DNA from: an uncultured Lachnospiraceae bacterium
Lineage (GTDB): Bacteria; Bacillota; Clostridia; Lachnospirales; Lachnospiraceae
Assembly (NCBI GenBank): GCA_900549995.1
Contig: URQQ01000059.1
Location: 1 to 24,789, forward strand
Length of the DNA: 24,789 nucleotides
Direction: 5' to 3'
This document shows positions 1 to 8,492 of this stretch, piece after piece (the first letter of the stretch is position 1; each line of letters opens with the position of its first letter). Under the pieces are notes generated by a model, which was not told where the DNA came from, searched no databases, and saw only the letters and a program-made list of their open reading frames with translations. Made by a program: the position numbers and the translations under genes.

Positions 1-1496
1 GCCATAGCCGCAATCTGGGCAAGATGGGTAATGCAGAGAACCTGATGGCATTTCCCAATGACTGCCATTTTTTCCGAAACTTTCTGTGCTGTACGTCCGC
101 TGATTCCGACATCAATTTCATCAAAAATCAATGTCTCGATATCATCTTTTTCAGCCATCACCGCTTTGATGGCAAGCATAATCCGGGACAGTTCACCGCC
201 GGAGGCAACTTCAGCAAGCGGCCGGACCGGCATTCCAGGATTCAATGAGATCATAAATTCGACGTCGTCTGTCCCGTAAGCTGTATACCGGTCAAGAGAA
301 GTAAAACGGACATCGAACACCACATCCAGGAAATTAAGTTCCTTTAATCCCCCGCTCACTGACTTTTTAAAATCTGCTGCCTTTCTTTTTCTGATCCGGC
401 TCAAATCATCCGAAGTCTTTTTCAGTTTCTGTTCCGCTCTGTCACAGTTTTTTTGCAGTTTTTCTTTATACTGGTCATAATCTCTCAGAACAAGAAGACG
501 CTCTTCCTTTTCCTGGCAGTACGTAAGAATGTCTTGTGCAGTTCCACCATATTTTGCCCTGAGACGGTTCACTTCATTCAGTCTGTTTTCGACTTCATAA
601 AAATCTTCGGAAGAGAACTCAAACCCTTTTCCATAATTTGACAATTCTCTGTTAAAATCATTTAAAAGGCTGTCTACCTCAATTAACTGATCATACAGCA
701 CTTTTATCTGCCCGTCACATTCTGACGCCTCCTGAAGGCATCTGACGGCCCTGCTGATAGCTTCACTCGCGTTCTCTGTCCCGGGTTCTCCCGTATGCTG
801 GTACGCCTCCTGGACTGCTTCCACAATTTTCTTGCCATTGATCATCAGGCGGTACTGATTTTCCAGAGATTCCTCTTCCCCTGCGGTGAGCGACGCCTCT
901 GTAATTTCATTGATTTCATATTCCAGAAGTGCCATCTCTTTTTTCTGTTCTTCCTCATTCAGGGATGCCGTCTTCAGTTCTTCCAGGCATTGTTTATACT
1001 CCTGATAAGCCAGGTTTACCTGTTCTCTGGCTTTGGCTGCATCCTCTCCCGCATAGTCATCCAGAATCGCAAGATGATTCTTTTTATGAAGCAATGTCTG
1101 ATGTTCATGCTGCCCATAAATATCGATCAGCACCGAGGCCGCATCCTTGAGTGCCGAAAGTGAAACAGTCTCGCCATTGATCCGGCTGACGCTTCTGTTC
1201 GCCATCATCCTTCTGCTCAGTACCACCTGTCCCTCTTCCGGAAAAATATCAAGCTGTTTCAGCTTTTCAGCCTGCTCCCTGTTTTCCACAAGAAATGTAA
1301 GCTCTACAAATCCATATTCGGCACCATGCCTTAAGATATCGGCATTGTATCTTCCTCCCAGTGCCAGATTCACAGAACCAAGGATGATTGATTTACCCGC
1401 CCCGGTTTCCCCGGTCAGGATATTCAGGCCATTTTTAAATTCTACTTCCGCCTCATCAATCAAGGCAAGATTTTTCACATGTAAATTCAGTAACAT
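1..1496 (-). CDS. recN: DNA repair protein RecN, C-terminus cut by window edge
   Basis: SMC-like ATPase of recombinational double-strand break repair. I translated the minus strand from ATG at 1496; about 498 residues are present and the last ~60 of a typical ~555-residue RecN lie beyond the left edge. Walker A GETGAGKS is at residues 29-36. A long charged middle part (about 150-360) fits the coiled coil. The ABC signature ASGGELSRIMLAIK is near residue 430, Walker B TLIFDEIDVGISG near 450, and the visible end reads THLAQIAAMA, as in the RecN D-loop/switch region. An AGGAGG ribosome site lies just upstream of ATG. The gene follows argR after 55 bp with no terminator seen, so it is probably the distal gene of the nusB operon. 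The argR-recN pairing is common in Firmicutes. Confidence 0.95.
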   Translation of the reverse strand, partial: MLLNLHVKNLALIDEAEVEFKNGLNILTGETGAGKSIILGSVNLALGGRYNADILRHGAEYGFVELTFLVENREQAEKLKQLDIFPEEGQVVLSRRMMANRSVSRINGETVSLSALKDAASVLIDIYGQHEHQTLLHKKNHLAILDDYAGEDAAKAREQVNLAYQEYKQCLEELKTASLNEEEQKKEMALLEYEINEITEASLTAGEEESLENQYRLMINGKKIVEAVQEAYQHTGEPGTENASEAISRAVRCLQEASECDGQIKVLYDQLIEVDSLLNDFNRELSNYGKGFEFSSEDFYEVENRLNEVNRLRAKYGGTAQDILTYCQEKEERLLVLRDYDQYKEKLQKNCDRAEQKLKKTSDDLSRIRKRKAADFKKSVSGGLKELNFLDVVFDVRFTSLDRYTAYGTDDVEFMISLNPGMPVRPLAEVASGGELSRIMLAIKAVMAEKDDIETLIFDEIDVGISGRTAQKVSEKMAVIGKCHQVLCITHLAQIAAM

Positions 1497-1551
1497 ATTT
1501 CCTCCTGCAGACTTTTGGCACATCTGATCTGTTTTTGTCTCCCAGCAAAAA

Positions 1552-2001
1552 CTACATCACAATTTTTTTGATTTTTTCCATTACTTCGATCGTTTCATCC
1601 ACACTTCTTACCGCACACATGATGGTGTCATCCCCGGCAATACACCCCACAACCTCATGCCAATTCATTGCATCTACAGCGGCTGCCACAGCCATAGCCA
1701 TCCCGGATACTGTCTTGATTACAAGTATATTCTGTGCCATATCCATGGAAGCATAACCTTCCTTCAGAACCCGTATGTATTTTTCACTCATCACGTTATC
1801 CGCTTTCTGGATCACCGCGTATTTCTGCCGTCCGTTTTCTCCCGGCACCTTCGTCAGTTTTAAATCCCTGATATCGCGCGATACCGTTGCCTGCGTGACG
1901 CTGAATCCATCCTGATTCAGACGTTCCGCAAGTTCCTCCTGCGTCTCTATATTGTACTTGCTGATGAGCTCAATGATCTTTGCATGTCGGTTAATTTTCA
2001 T
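1552..2001 (-). CDS. argR: Arginine repressor ArgR
   Basis: Arginine-responsive transcription regulator (ArgR/AhrC family), 149 residues, the usual length. The N-terminal winged helix covers about residues 1-70 and contains the recognition helix TQATVSRDIRDLKL. The C-terminal domain (about 80-149) contains GCIAGDDTIMCAVR; in this family the GDDT segment binds arginine and supports hexamer assembly. The ATG start has an AAAGGAAA ribosome site that overlaps the end of nadK, only 3 bp away, so translational coupling is likely. I see no arginine biosynthesis genes here, so it probably acts on distant targets. I did not identify an ARG box in the window. Confidence 0.95.
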   Translation of the reverse strand: MKINRHAKIIELISKYNIETQEELAERLNQDGFSVTQATVSRDIRDLKLTKVPGENGRQKYAVIQKADNVMSEKYIRVLKEGYASMDMAQNILVIKTVSGMAMAVAAAVDAMNWHEVVGCIAGDDTIMCAVRSVDETIEVMEKIKKIVM

Positions 2002-2004
2002 GTT

Positions 2005-2838
2005 CTAGTTTCCTTTCATTTTTCTGCGTAATATTTCCAGAAAACTGATTTTGCTCAGTTTTAAGAACCTTGTCTGCTCTTCTGCTTTCCGTATCACCAC
2101 CTGGTCACCGGTCTTCAGTTCTGTCATCTCAGTTCCGTCAAATGTAATCAAAGCCTTCTCAACACCACTGTTTTTACCTTCCGCGATCTCAATCACTACT
2201 TCATCCTCATCGGAAAGTATAATGCTTCTTGTATTGAGCGCATGAGAACAGATCGGCGTAATTACAATCATCGATGCTTTCGGCTCGACAATCGGCCCCC
2301 CTGCCGACAGATTATATCCGGTAGAGCCTGTCGGCGTAGAGAGAATCACTCCGTCTGCCTGATAATCATTCAGAAGTTCCCCATTCACATAAATATTAAA
2401 ATGAATAATGCGAAGTGCCGACTGTCTCGCAACGACAATATCATTCAGGGCAATCCCCTCCTGGCCGTTTGGCATAACACCTTTGAGCATCATCCGTTCT
2501 TCTATGACTGGTTCCTCGCTCACCAGCTGGTCGATCGCCGTCTGCATATTCTGGATTTCCACTTCCGTCAGATACCCGAGTGTACCAAGATTAATTCCCA
2601 GAAGCGGAATCCTGTACTCCCGAAGCTGTCTTGCGGCACGGATTAGTGTTCCGTCTCCTCCAAGCACCAGTGCACAGTCAATGTTCTTTGGCACCGTACC
2701 CGGAATCAGATTCCCCTCTTCGTCTTTCTGACAGAGAATGCATGTCTTTCCCTTTTCTTCCAGATAGCCTTTGATCTGCATTGTCACTTCATTATTCTTA
2801 TCTTTACTCCGGTTCGTAATAATATAGAATCTCTCCAT
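2005..2838 (-). CDS. nadK: NAD kinase
   Basis: Cytosolic NAD kinase (ATP or polyphosphate + NAD to NADP), 277 residues, normal for the bacterial family. Motifs in order: GGDGT at residues 60-64 (catalytic Asp), GINLGTLGYL at 81-90, NDIVV at 132-136, and DGVILSTPTGSTGYNLSAGG at 162-181, which forms the nucleotide-binding site. It starts at ATG 2838 after a GAGGGG-type ribosome site, lies 18 bp downstream of tlyA and runs into argR. The tlyA-nadK-argR-recN order is typical of Clostridia. NADPH made here is the reductant for several steps of the isoprenoid route that starts with the nearby dxs, but the link may be only shared housekeeping expression. Confidence 0.95.
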   Translation of the reverse strand: MERFYIITNRSKDKNNEVTMQIKGYLEEKGKTCILCQKDEEGNLIPGTVPKNIDCALVLGGDGTLIRAARQLREYRIPLLGINLGTLGYLTEVEIQNMQTAIDQLVSEEPVIEERMMLKGVMPNGQEGIALNDIVVARQSALRIIHFNIYVNGELLNDYQADGVILSTPTGSTGYNLSAGGPIVEPKASMIVITPICSHALNTRSIILSDEDEVVIEIAEGKNSGVEKALITFDGTEMTELKTGDQVVIRKAEEQTRFLKLSKISFLEILRRKMKGN

Positions 2839-2856
2839 GCCGTCCCCTCAACTCTC

Positions 2857-3666
2857 CTATTTCGCCAGTGTTTCAAATGCTTCTTCCACAACCTGGCTGG
2901 TCTTTTTCCTAACATCATCTGCAATCTGCGGCTGTTCTGATTTTTTCAGGTGGATCAGATATTCAATGTTCCCCTCTGGTCCTTTGATCGGAGAGTAATC
3001 AATATCCAACACCTGAAATCCTTCTGCAAGGGCAAATGTTACAATCTTATCTATCACTTCATGGTGTGTACTTTTTTCCCTTACGACACCTTTCTTACCA
3101 ACTTTCTCTCTTCCTGCCTCAAACTGTGGCTTAATGAGGGCAACAATCTCCCCGTCATCTCTGAGATATGCGCGGATTGCAGGGAGCACTTTCGTCAAAG
3201 AAATAAAGGAAACATCAATCGACGAAAAATCTATCACATCTCCCAGATCTTCCGGCACAACATAGCGGATATTCGTCTTCTCCATGCAGACAACCCGTTC
3301 ATCCTGCCTGAGTTTCCAGTCCAGCTGTCCGCGTCCCACATCAATCGCATATACTTTCACTGCCCCATTCTGAAGCATGCAGTCTGTAAATCCTCCGGTG
3401 GAGGAACCTACATCCGTACACACCTTGCCGTCCACGCTCACATGAAAGTTCTGAATGGCTTTCTCCAATTTCAGTCCGCCTCTGCTGACATACGGGAGTG
3501 CATGGCCTCTCACTTCAATCTGTACTTCTTCCGGAAATGCAGTGCCTGCCTTGTCTTCCCGCTGTCCATCGACAAATACTTCACCGGACATAATGACCGC
3601 TTTTGCTTTTTCTCTGGAAGAAACCAGGTTTCTTTTTACTAACAGTACATCTAATCTTTCTTTCAT
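2857..3666 (-). CDS. tlyA: TlyA family rRNA (cytidine-2'-O)-methyltransferase
   Basis: 269-residue S4-domain plus Rossmann methyltransferase protein. The S4 RNA-binding domain spans about residues 4-65 (RLDVLLVKRNLVSSREKAKA). The FtsJ-like SAM-binding motif is CTDVGSSTGGFTDCMLQNGA at 83-102. In characterised homologues TlyA methylates 16S and/or 23S rRNA 2'-OH groups; members are sometimes labelled hemolysin, which the sequence does not support as a direct activity. The start ATG at 3666 has an AGGTGA ribosome site that overlaps the dxs stop codon, so translation is probably coupled. Exact target nucleotides cannot be read from sequence. Confidence 0.9.
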   Translation of the reverse strand: MKERLDVLLVKRNLVSSREKAKAVIMSGEVFVDGQREDKAGTAFPEEVQIEVRGHALPYVSRGGLKLEKAIQNFHVSVDGKVCTDVGSSTGGFTDCMLQNGAVKVYAIDVGRGQLDWKLRQDERVVCMEKTNIRYVVPEDLGDVIDFSSIDVSFISLTKVLPAIRAYLRDDGEIVALIKPQFEAGREKVGKKGVVREKSTHHEVIDKIVTFALAEGFQVLDIDYSPIKGPEGNIEYLIHLKKSEQPQIADDVRKKTSQVVEEAFETLAK

Positions 3667-3674
3667 CTATTCAC

Positions 3675-5540
3675 CTATCGTCCTACATATGCCGTAATAA
3701 TCTGTTTTACAATGGACTCCGGATCCATCATTGCTTCTTTGCGAAGCACATCCACGTTCCCATGTTCAATATAATCATCCGGGAGCGCAATCGCCAGAAC
3801 ATCCGAAGGGAGCCTGCCTGTCACAGCGTAATCCATCACCTTCTCACCAAAGCCGCCGGTTTTTACATTTTCCTCAATCGTTACAATCAGCTTATGGTCT
3901 TTCGACAGTTCCTCCAGCATTTCTGTATCCAGCGGCTTCACAAACCGGCAGTTGATCAGGCTGCAGTTATATCCTGTAGCCTTCAGGATCCCTCTCACCT
4001 TCACCGCCGTCTCCATCATATGTCCGACAGAGATCACTGCGATTCCGTCTTCCTCATAAATGGGTTCACTTTTCCCATACCGGATCGGCTCCCGGAATTC
4101 CTTCATTTCGTCAAATGCCGCTCCTCTGGGATACCTTACCGCAACCGGTCCGCCAAAATCCACAGCAAACCGGATCATATCCGCAAGTTCCCATTTATTT
4201 TTCGGCGACATCACTGTCATATTCGGAATCCCTGAAAGGTATGACAGGTCAAAAATACCCTGATGCGTCTCCCCGTCCGCCCCTACAAGGCCTGCACGAT
4301 CAACCGCAAACACGACTGGCAGCTTCTGAAGACAGACATCATGGATCATCTGGTCAAATCCACGCTGAAGGAAGGAGGAATAGACTGCAAACACCGGACG
4401 AAGCCCTGCTGCCGCAAGTCCGGCCGCAAATGTCACCCCATGTTCCTCTGCGATTCCCACATCAAAAAATCTTCCCGGATACCTTCTCTTAAATGCAGAA
4501 AGGCCTGTCCCATCAGACATCGCCGCAGTGATTGCAACTACATCCTGATTCTCCCTGCCGATACTGCACATAACTTTTCCAAAAACATCGGTATAAGTGT
4601 CTTTTCCGCCCCCGGATTTCTGCCTTCCGGTCTTGACATCAAATGGCCCTGTCCCATGAAAGCGTGACGGTTCCAGTTCTGCCGGGCGGTAGCCTTTGCC
4701 TTTCTTGGTCATCACATGGATCAGCACCGCATTGTTCATCTTCTTCGCCTCGCGGAAAGCCCGGTATAGCTCTTTTACATTGTGCCCGTCTACCGGACCA
4801 AGATAAGTAATTCCCATATCTTCAAAGAACATCCCCGGTACGAACAGATGCTTGATACCGCTTTTGGTTTTGCGGATATGTTCCACCATCTTATCTCCGA
4901 CTCCAGGCACCTTTTTCAAAGTCGTCTCCACTCCCTTTTTCAGTCCGGTATATGTTTTCGCTGTCCTGATACTGTCCAGGTATTTTGACATTCCGCCGAC
5001 ATTTTCGGAAATAGACATGTTATTATCGTTCAGTACTATAATAAAATTACTTCTCAGATGGGATGCATTGTTCAACGCCTCATAAGCCATCCCGCCCGTG
5101 AGGGAACCATCTCCGATCACCGAAATGACATGGTAATCTTCCCCTTTGATTTCCCTTGCTTCCACGTACCCAAGTCCGGCTGATATAGAAGTCGAACTGT
5201 GTCCTGTGTCAAATGCATCACAGTCGCTCTCCTTGCGTTTGGGAAATCCGCTCATTCCCCCGTATTTTCTGAGATCATCAAATCCAGCCTTTCTTCCGGT
5301 CAGGATTTTGTGCGTATATGACTGGTGCCCCACGTCCCATATAATTTTATCCTTCGGAAGCTCAAACGCAAGATGCATTGCCATTGTAAGCTCTACAACT
5401 CCAAGATTCGACGCCAGATGCCCCCCTGTCCCGCTGATTTTCTGAATTAAAAATTCCCGGATTTCAGCAGCCAGAAGAGGAAGTTCTTCCGGTTTCAGAT
5501 CCTTAATATCATTTGGTTTCTGGATTTTTTCCAAGATCAT
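3675..5540 (-). CDS. dxs: 1-deoxy-D-xylulose-5-phosphate synthase
   Basis: First enzyme of the MEP isoprenoid pathway: pyruvate + glyceraldehyde 3-phosphate to DXP, thiamine diphosphate dependent; also feeds thiamine and pyridoxal synthesis. 621 residues, full length. Visible motifs: HLASNLGVVE at 41-50, GHQSYTHKILTGR at 71-83, the ThDP/Mg site GDGSLTGGMAYEALNNA at 143-159 followed by NDNNMSIS at 171-178, the catalytic-Glu segment GIAEEHG at 362-368, and DRAGLVGADGETHQG at 414-428. ATG at 5540 is preceded by AGGGGAC, which overlaps the ispA stop. Sitting directly after ispA (12 bp), it pairs the first pathway enzyme with a prenyl synthase in one transcript. Confidence 0.97.
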   Translation of the reverse strand: MILEKIQKPNDIKDLKPEELPLLAAEIREFLIQKISGTGGHLASNLGVVELTMAMHLAFELPKDKIIWDVGHQSYTHKILTGRKAGFDDLRKYGGMSGFPKRKESDCDAFDTGHSSTSISAGLGYVEAREIKGEDYHVISVIGDGSLTGGMAYEALNNASHLRSNFIIVLNDNNMSISENVGGMSKYLDSIRTAKTYTGLKKGVETTLKKVPGVGDKMVEHIRKTKSGIKHLFVPGMFFEDMGITYLGPVDGHNVKELYRAFREAKKMNNAVLIHVMTKKGKGYRPAELEPSRFHGTGPFDVKTGRQKSGGGKDTYTDVFGKVMCSIGRENQDVVAITAAMSDGTGLSAFKRRYPGRFFDVGIAEEHGVTFAAGLAAAGLRPVFAVYSSFLQRGFDQMIHDVCLQKLPVVFAVDRAGLVGADGETHQGIFDLSYLSGIPNMTVMSPKNKWELADMIRFAVDFGGPVAVRYPRGAAFDEMKEFREPIRYGKSEPIYEEDGIAVISVGHMMETAVKVRGILKATGYNCSLINCRFVKPLDTEMLEELSKDHKLIVTIEENVKTGGFGEKVMDYAVTGRLPSDVLAIALPDDYIEHGNVDVLRKEAMMDPESIVKQIITAYVGR

Positions 5541-5551
5541 TTTATCGTCCC

Positions 5552-6442
5552 CTAGTTCTTACGGTCAATCAATTCTTCCAGAAGCCACCTGAGATATGGA
5601 TTTTCTCTTTGAAGCCCGTTAAGAAGAGTGATTGCCTTTCTTGATAATTCCTCAACATCTCTTTTCGCTTTCTCAATACCTTCCAGCGTCACATACGTAG
5701 TTTTCTCATTCTTTTCGTCACTGTGCACTGGTTTGCCGAGTACCTCAGCCGTACTTGTCACATCGAGGATATCGTCCTGAATCTGGAACGCCAGGCCTAC
5801 ATATCTGGCGATCTGCTCCACTGCCCTTATTTCATCCTCTGATGCCCCGGCAAGAATGGCGCCTGTCATCATTGCCGATTCAATCAGCGCACTTGTCTTC
5901 AGCTCGTAGATAAAATCAAGAACATCTTTTTCAATGGATTTTCCTTCTGACTGCACGTCCACTACCTGTCCGCCGATCATCCCAAAGATTCCGGCTTTCC
6001 CTGCAAGCACTGCTATGGCTCTTCCGATCCTCGCACTGTCAGAAGGCTCCAGTTCAAACGCACCTGCCGCCGTCTCAAACGCATAATTTAACAATGCATC
6101 TCCGGCCAGAATTCCCATGGCCTCCCCATATACGACATGGGTTGTCTTCCTTCCCCTGCGGTAGTCATCATCGTCCATCGCCGGAAGATCATCGTGAACA
6201 AGCGAATAGGTGTGGATCATCTCAAGCGCCGCCATAAACGGGCGGATTGCCTTTGAAGTCCCCCCGAACATCTCATACGTCTCTTTCATCAGCATCGGAC
6301 GCAGCCTTTTCCCTCCTGCAAGGAGGCTATATTCCATCGCTGACATAATATCCTTTTGATATCCCGATTGCTCCGGAATATACTCACGTATCACAGCCTC
6401 AATTTCAGCTACCTTTTTCGCTCTTTCCTCATTAAAATTCAT
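5552..6442 (-). CDS. ispA: Farnesyl diphosphate synthase (short-chain polyprenyl synthetase)
   Basis: Condenses IPP with DMAPP/GPP to make FPP for undecaprenyl-phosphate and quinone side chains. 296 residues from the chosen ATG. GGKRLRP lies at 43-49; the first aspartate-rich motif DDLPAMD at 84-90 has the two-residue insertion typical of bacterial type II FPP synthases, with Tyr at the fifth position before it (79); the second motif is QIQDDILD at 221-228. The reading frame is open upstream to 6469, but the ATG at 6442 has the better AGAGGG site, gives the usual N-terminus and leaves only an 11-bp overlap with xseB. Chain length C15 is inferred from the first motif, not proven. Confidence 0.95.
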   Translation of the reverse strand: MNFNEERAKKVAEIEAVIREYIPEQSGYQKDIMSAMEYSLLAGGKRLRPMLMKETYEMFGGTSKAIRPFMAALEMIHTYSLVHDDLPAMDDDDYRRGRKTTHVVYGEAMGILAGDALLNYAFETAAGAFELEPSDSARIGRAIAVLAGKAGIFGMIGGQVVDVQSEGKSIEKDVLDFIYELKTSALIESAMMTGAILAGASEDEIRAVEQIARYVGLAFQIQDDILDVTSTAEVLGKPVHSDEKNEKTTYVTLEGIEKAKRDVEELSRKAITLLNGLQRENPYLRWLLEELIDRKN

Positions 6443-6656
6443 GTTCTTCGCCCTCTTCATCCAACACAAGCATCTTTTTTTCTACTGTATCGATTTTATC
6501 ATTGCACAATTTCAGAAGTTCCATTCCCCTGTGATACAGCGCGAACGAATCTTCCAGCGATATATCTTCCGCCTGAAGTGATTCCATCACCTGATCCAGA
6601 TCCCCGAATACTTCTTCAAGCGTCTTTTCTTTCTCTGCTATCTTCTTTCCTGCCAT
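6432..6656 (-). CDS. xseB: Exodeoxyribonuclease VII small subunit
   Basis: 74-residue small subunit of exonuclease VII, which degrades single-stranded DNA together with XseA. The segment from LEEVFGDLDQVMESL through YHRGMELLKLCNDKI matches the family's two-helix coiled core. ATG at 6656 is preceded by AAAGGAGC, which overlaps the xseA stop region (13-bp gap), and the 3' end overlaps ispA by 11 bp. The acidic C-terminal tail (DEEGEEHEF) is encoded over the ispA start. Length and position fit xseA-xseB-ispA clusters throughout Firmicutes. Confidence 0.93.
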   Translation of the reverse strand: MAGKKIAEKEKTLEEVFGDLDQVMESLQAEDISLEDSFALYHRGMELLKLCNDKIDTVEKKMLVLDEEGEEHEF

Positions 6657-6669
6657 GTCCGCTGCTCCT

Positions 6670-7884
6670 TTAATTTCCTTTCTGTTGATCTCTCAGGATT
6701 TCCTGTACTCTTGCACGGATGCTACCATCTATCACATGGATAGAAAGCTCCTCACCGGGACTTACCGCATCCACACTTTTCACTGCCCTGCCTGCCTCTG
6801 TAGAAACATAAGAATATCCCTGGCTGAGTTTCTGAAGCGGTGAAAGCCCCTTCAGCATCTCTGTCCGAAGTGCCATCTTCTGTTTCGCACGGTACAGTGA
6901 ATTCTCCATCTGGCTTCTCAGTTTTTCTTCCAGATCCAGCGTTTTCTGCCTCTGGTCACGAATTTTATTCCGTGGATGCAGATAAGAAAGCCGGACCTTA
7001 TACTGGTCTGTCTGGCGGCGCAGACGATCCGTCTTTCCTGCCAGCTGTCTTTTTAACATCAGGTGAATTTCTTCCGCCCGACCTGCCACTGCGCTGTAAT
7101 CAGCAACCGTCAGTTCTGCCGCCGCTGATGGCGTCGGCGCCCTTAAATCTGCAACATAATCCGCGATTGTCGTATCCGTCTCATGTCCGACTGCCGATAC
7201 CACCGGAACACTGCATTCAAAAATTGCCCTTGCCACTTCTTCTTCATTAAATGCCCATAAATCCTCAATGGAACCGCCGCCTCTGCCGACAATGATCACA
7301 TCCACATCTTTTTCTTCCAGCATCCGGATTCCCTTTACAATACTCGTTTTTGCCCCTTCCCCCTGGACAAGTGCCGGGTAAAGCAAAAGCTGTACATAAG
7401 GATTCCTTCGCTTCGCAATATTCATAATGTCACGGATCGCGGCTCCCGTAGGTGCCGTGACAATACCAATTCTCTTTGCATAGAACGGGATTGGCTGTTT
7501 ATATTCAGGCGCAAACATCCCCATCTCTTCCAGTTCTTTTTTCAGTGCTTCATATTTTTCATATAGAAGCCCTGCGCCGTCCAGAATGATTTCTTTGGCG
7601 TAGAGCTGGTACTTTCCGTCTCTTTCATATGTTGTAATACTTCCAAGAACAATCACCTGCTGCCCTTCCTGCATGCGGAAGGCAAGTCCTTTTCTCTGGC
7701 TTGCAAACATCACACAGGCAATCACACCGGATTCATCCTTCAGCGAAAAATAGATGTGCCCGGAACTGTGATATTTACAGTTCGACACTTCTCCCTTCAC
7801 ATAGATGCGGTTCATCATGAAATCCTGTGTGAACATATTTTTAATGTAGGCATTTACCTGTTTCACAGTATAAACATTACGCAT
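6670..7884 (-). CDS. xseA: Exodeoxyribonuclease VII large subunit
   Basis: Catalytic subunit of exonuclease VII. 404 residues from ATG at 7884. An N-terminal OB-fold (about 1-105, with YVKGEVSNCKYHSSGHIYFS) is followed by the catalytic core containing PTGAAIRDI, VIIVGRGGGSIEDLWAFN and SAVGHETDTTIADYVADLRA, then a long helical part (about 260-380) that binds XseB. The frame opens with TTG at 7899, but GGGAG lies about 8 nt before the internal ATG, which also gives the family N-terminus MRNVYTVKQVN. It starts 24 bp after the nusB stop. Loss of Exo VII usually affects mismatch repair and recombination, but no damage-regulated site is visible here. Confidence 0.95.
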   Translation of the reverse strand: MRNVYTVKQVNAYIKNMFTQDFMMNRIYVKGEVSNCKYHSSGHIYFSLKDESGVIACVMFASQRKGLAFRMQEGQQVIVLGSITTYERDGKYQLYAKEIILDGAGLLYEKYEALKKELEEMGMFAPEYKQPIPFYAKRIGIVTAPTGAAIRDIMNIAKRRNPYVQLLLYPALVQGEGAKTSIVKGIRMLEEKDVDVIIVGRGGGSIEDLWAFNEEEVARAIFECSVPVVSAVGHETDTTIADYVADLRAPTPSAAAELTVADYSAVAGRAEEIHLMLKRQLAGKTDRLRRQTDQYKVRLSYLHPRNKIRDQRQKTLDLEEKLRSQMENSLYRAKQKMALRTEMLKGLSPLQKLSQGYSYVSTEAGRAVKSVDAVSPGEELSIHVIDGSIRARVQEILRDQQKGN

Positions 7885-7908
7885 AACAACTGCTCCCAAT
7901 CAGTAACA

Positions 7909-8307
7909 CTATTTTACGAATTTGGCCAAAACTCCATTGATAAATGATGGGCCGTCTTCGCTGCTGTATTTTTTCCCAAGTTCCACTGCTTCATTGATTG
8001 CAACTCCGTTTGGAACTTCATCATCCCAGGTAAGTTCATATACCGCAAGTCTTAGTATTGCAAGATCTGCTTTATTCATTCTTGATGTTTTCCATCCTGT
8101 GGTATGCTCATTCAAAGCTGCATCAATTTCTGGAAGTTTTTCAATCACTGCTTTTGATTTGTTCTGAATATACTCTTTTTCTTTCTCTTTTGCCTGCGTA
8201 AGTTCTTCCAGATACATCTCGATCTGCTGCGGCATTTCCTCTGTTTTATTAAATTCAACCCGGAATATTATCCGGAAAATGTGCTCTCTAAGCTCTGATC
8301 TGCCCAT
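7909..8307 (-). CDS. nusB: Transcription antitermination protein NusB
   Basis: RNA-binding antitermination factor that acts with NusE (S10) on rRNA operons. 132 residues: MGRSELREHIFRIIFRVEF at the N-terminus, and LRLAVYELTWDDEVPNGVAINEAVELGKKYSSEDGPSFIN... toward the C-terminus (cited here as separate family blocks LRLAVYEL, INEAVELGKKY and FINGVLAKF). The frame is open to about 8400, but ATG at 8307 follows AAAGGAG by 7 nt and gives the normal length, so the upstream extension is treated as leader. In most relatives asp23 lies directly upstream; here an accessory cassette intervenes and nusB has its own strong promoter at 8407-8436. It is the first gene of the operon down to recN. Confidence 0.95.
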   Translation of the reverse strand: MGRSELREHIFRIIFRVEFNKTEEMPQQIEMYLEELTQAKEKEKEYIQNKSKAVIEKLPEIDAALNEHTTGWKTSRMNKADLAILRLAVYELTWDDEVPNGVAINEAVELGKKYSSEDGPSFINGVLAKFVK

Positions 8308-8358
8308 TACTGCTCCTTTATCCGTTTCATATTTTGACATACTTCCCACTTTATTTCC

Positions 8359-8372
8359 GCCGGATTCCCGGC
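8359..8372 (-). other. Short hairpin in the nusB leader
   Basis: GCCGG-GAAT-CCGGC, a perfect 5-bp GC stem with a 4-nt loop, sits in the predicted untranslated leader about 50 nt before the nusB ATG. No T-run follows on the minus strand, so it is not a standard terminator. Role unknown. Confidence 0.4.
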
Positions 8373-8380
8373 AAATCTTA

Positions 8381-8406
8381 AAAGGGATGTCTGCCGACAC
8401 CCCTTT
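8381..8406 (-). promoter_or_regulatory. 26-bp dyad overlapping the nusB transcription start
   Basis: Two 11-nt arms (8381-8391 and 8396-8406) are complementary around the 4-nt centre GGCA, with one G-T pair. The dyad abuts the -10 box at 8407-8412, so the expected start site (about 8400) falls inside it. It could be an operator for a dimeric repressor or a hairpin at the 5' end of the mRNA. A terminator role is weaker: only four Ts follow and a promoter lies immediately before it. Confidence 0.45.
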
Positions 8407-8436
8407 ATTATACTACAATTGATTCTATCTTGGCAA
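8407..8436 (-). promoter_or_regulatory. Sigma-A promoter of nusB operon
   Basis: Minus strand TTGCCA (8436-8431), 18-nt spacer, then a perfect TATAAT (8412-8407). The ATG of nusB is 100 nt downstream. It explains how the operon is transcribed although the accessory cassette separates it from asp23 and asp23 has its own terminator. Confidence 0.75.
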
Positions 8437-8445
8437 CTGATATCC

Positions 8446-8467
8446 TTTTCCTGCCATTTTCCTGCCA
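8446..8467. repeat. 11-bp perfect tandem repeat upstream of nusB promoter
   Basis: The plus-strand unit TTTTCCTGCCA occurs twice head to tail with no spacer, 10 bp upstream of the nusB -35 box. Two turns of helix in phase would suit a binding site, or it may be slippage at the end of the accessory cassette. Confidence 0.6.
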
Positions 8468-8492
8468 GCTGTTTACCTTCTGATGAACTGTT

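Noticed and set aside
2950..3642. Plus-strand open frame of 230 codons
   Set aside because: Fully antisense to tlyA, whose motifs are unambiguous; no recognisable domain.
4263..4667. Plus-strand open frames inside dxs
   Set aside because: dxs is intact with all catalytic motifs; the opposite-strand frames are shadows.
8308..8400. Longer NusB with 31 extra N-terminal residues
   Set aside because: The extension would be encoded by the structured leader; the internal ATG at 8307 has a strong AAAGGAG and gives the family length.
8381..8406. Terminator of the DUF3791 cassette
   Set aside because: The stem would suit, but only TTTT follows and a perfect TATAAT abuts it, so a role at the nusB start site is more likely. 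Not fully excluded.
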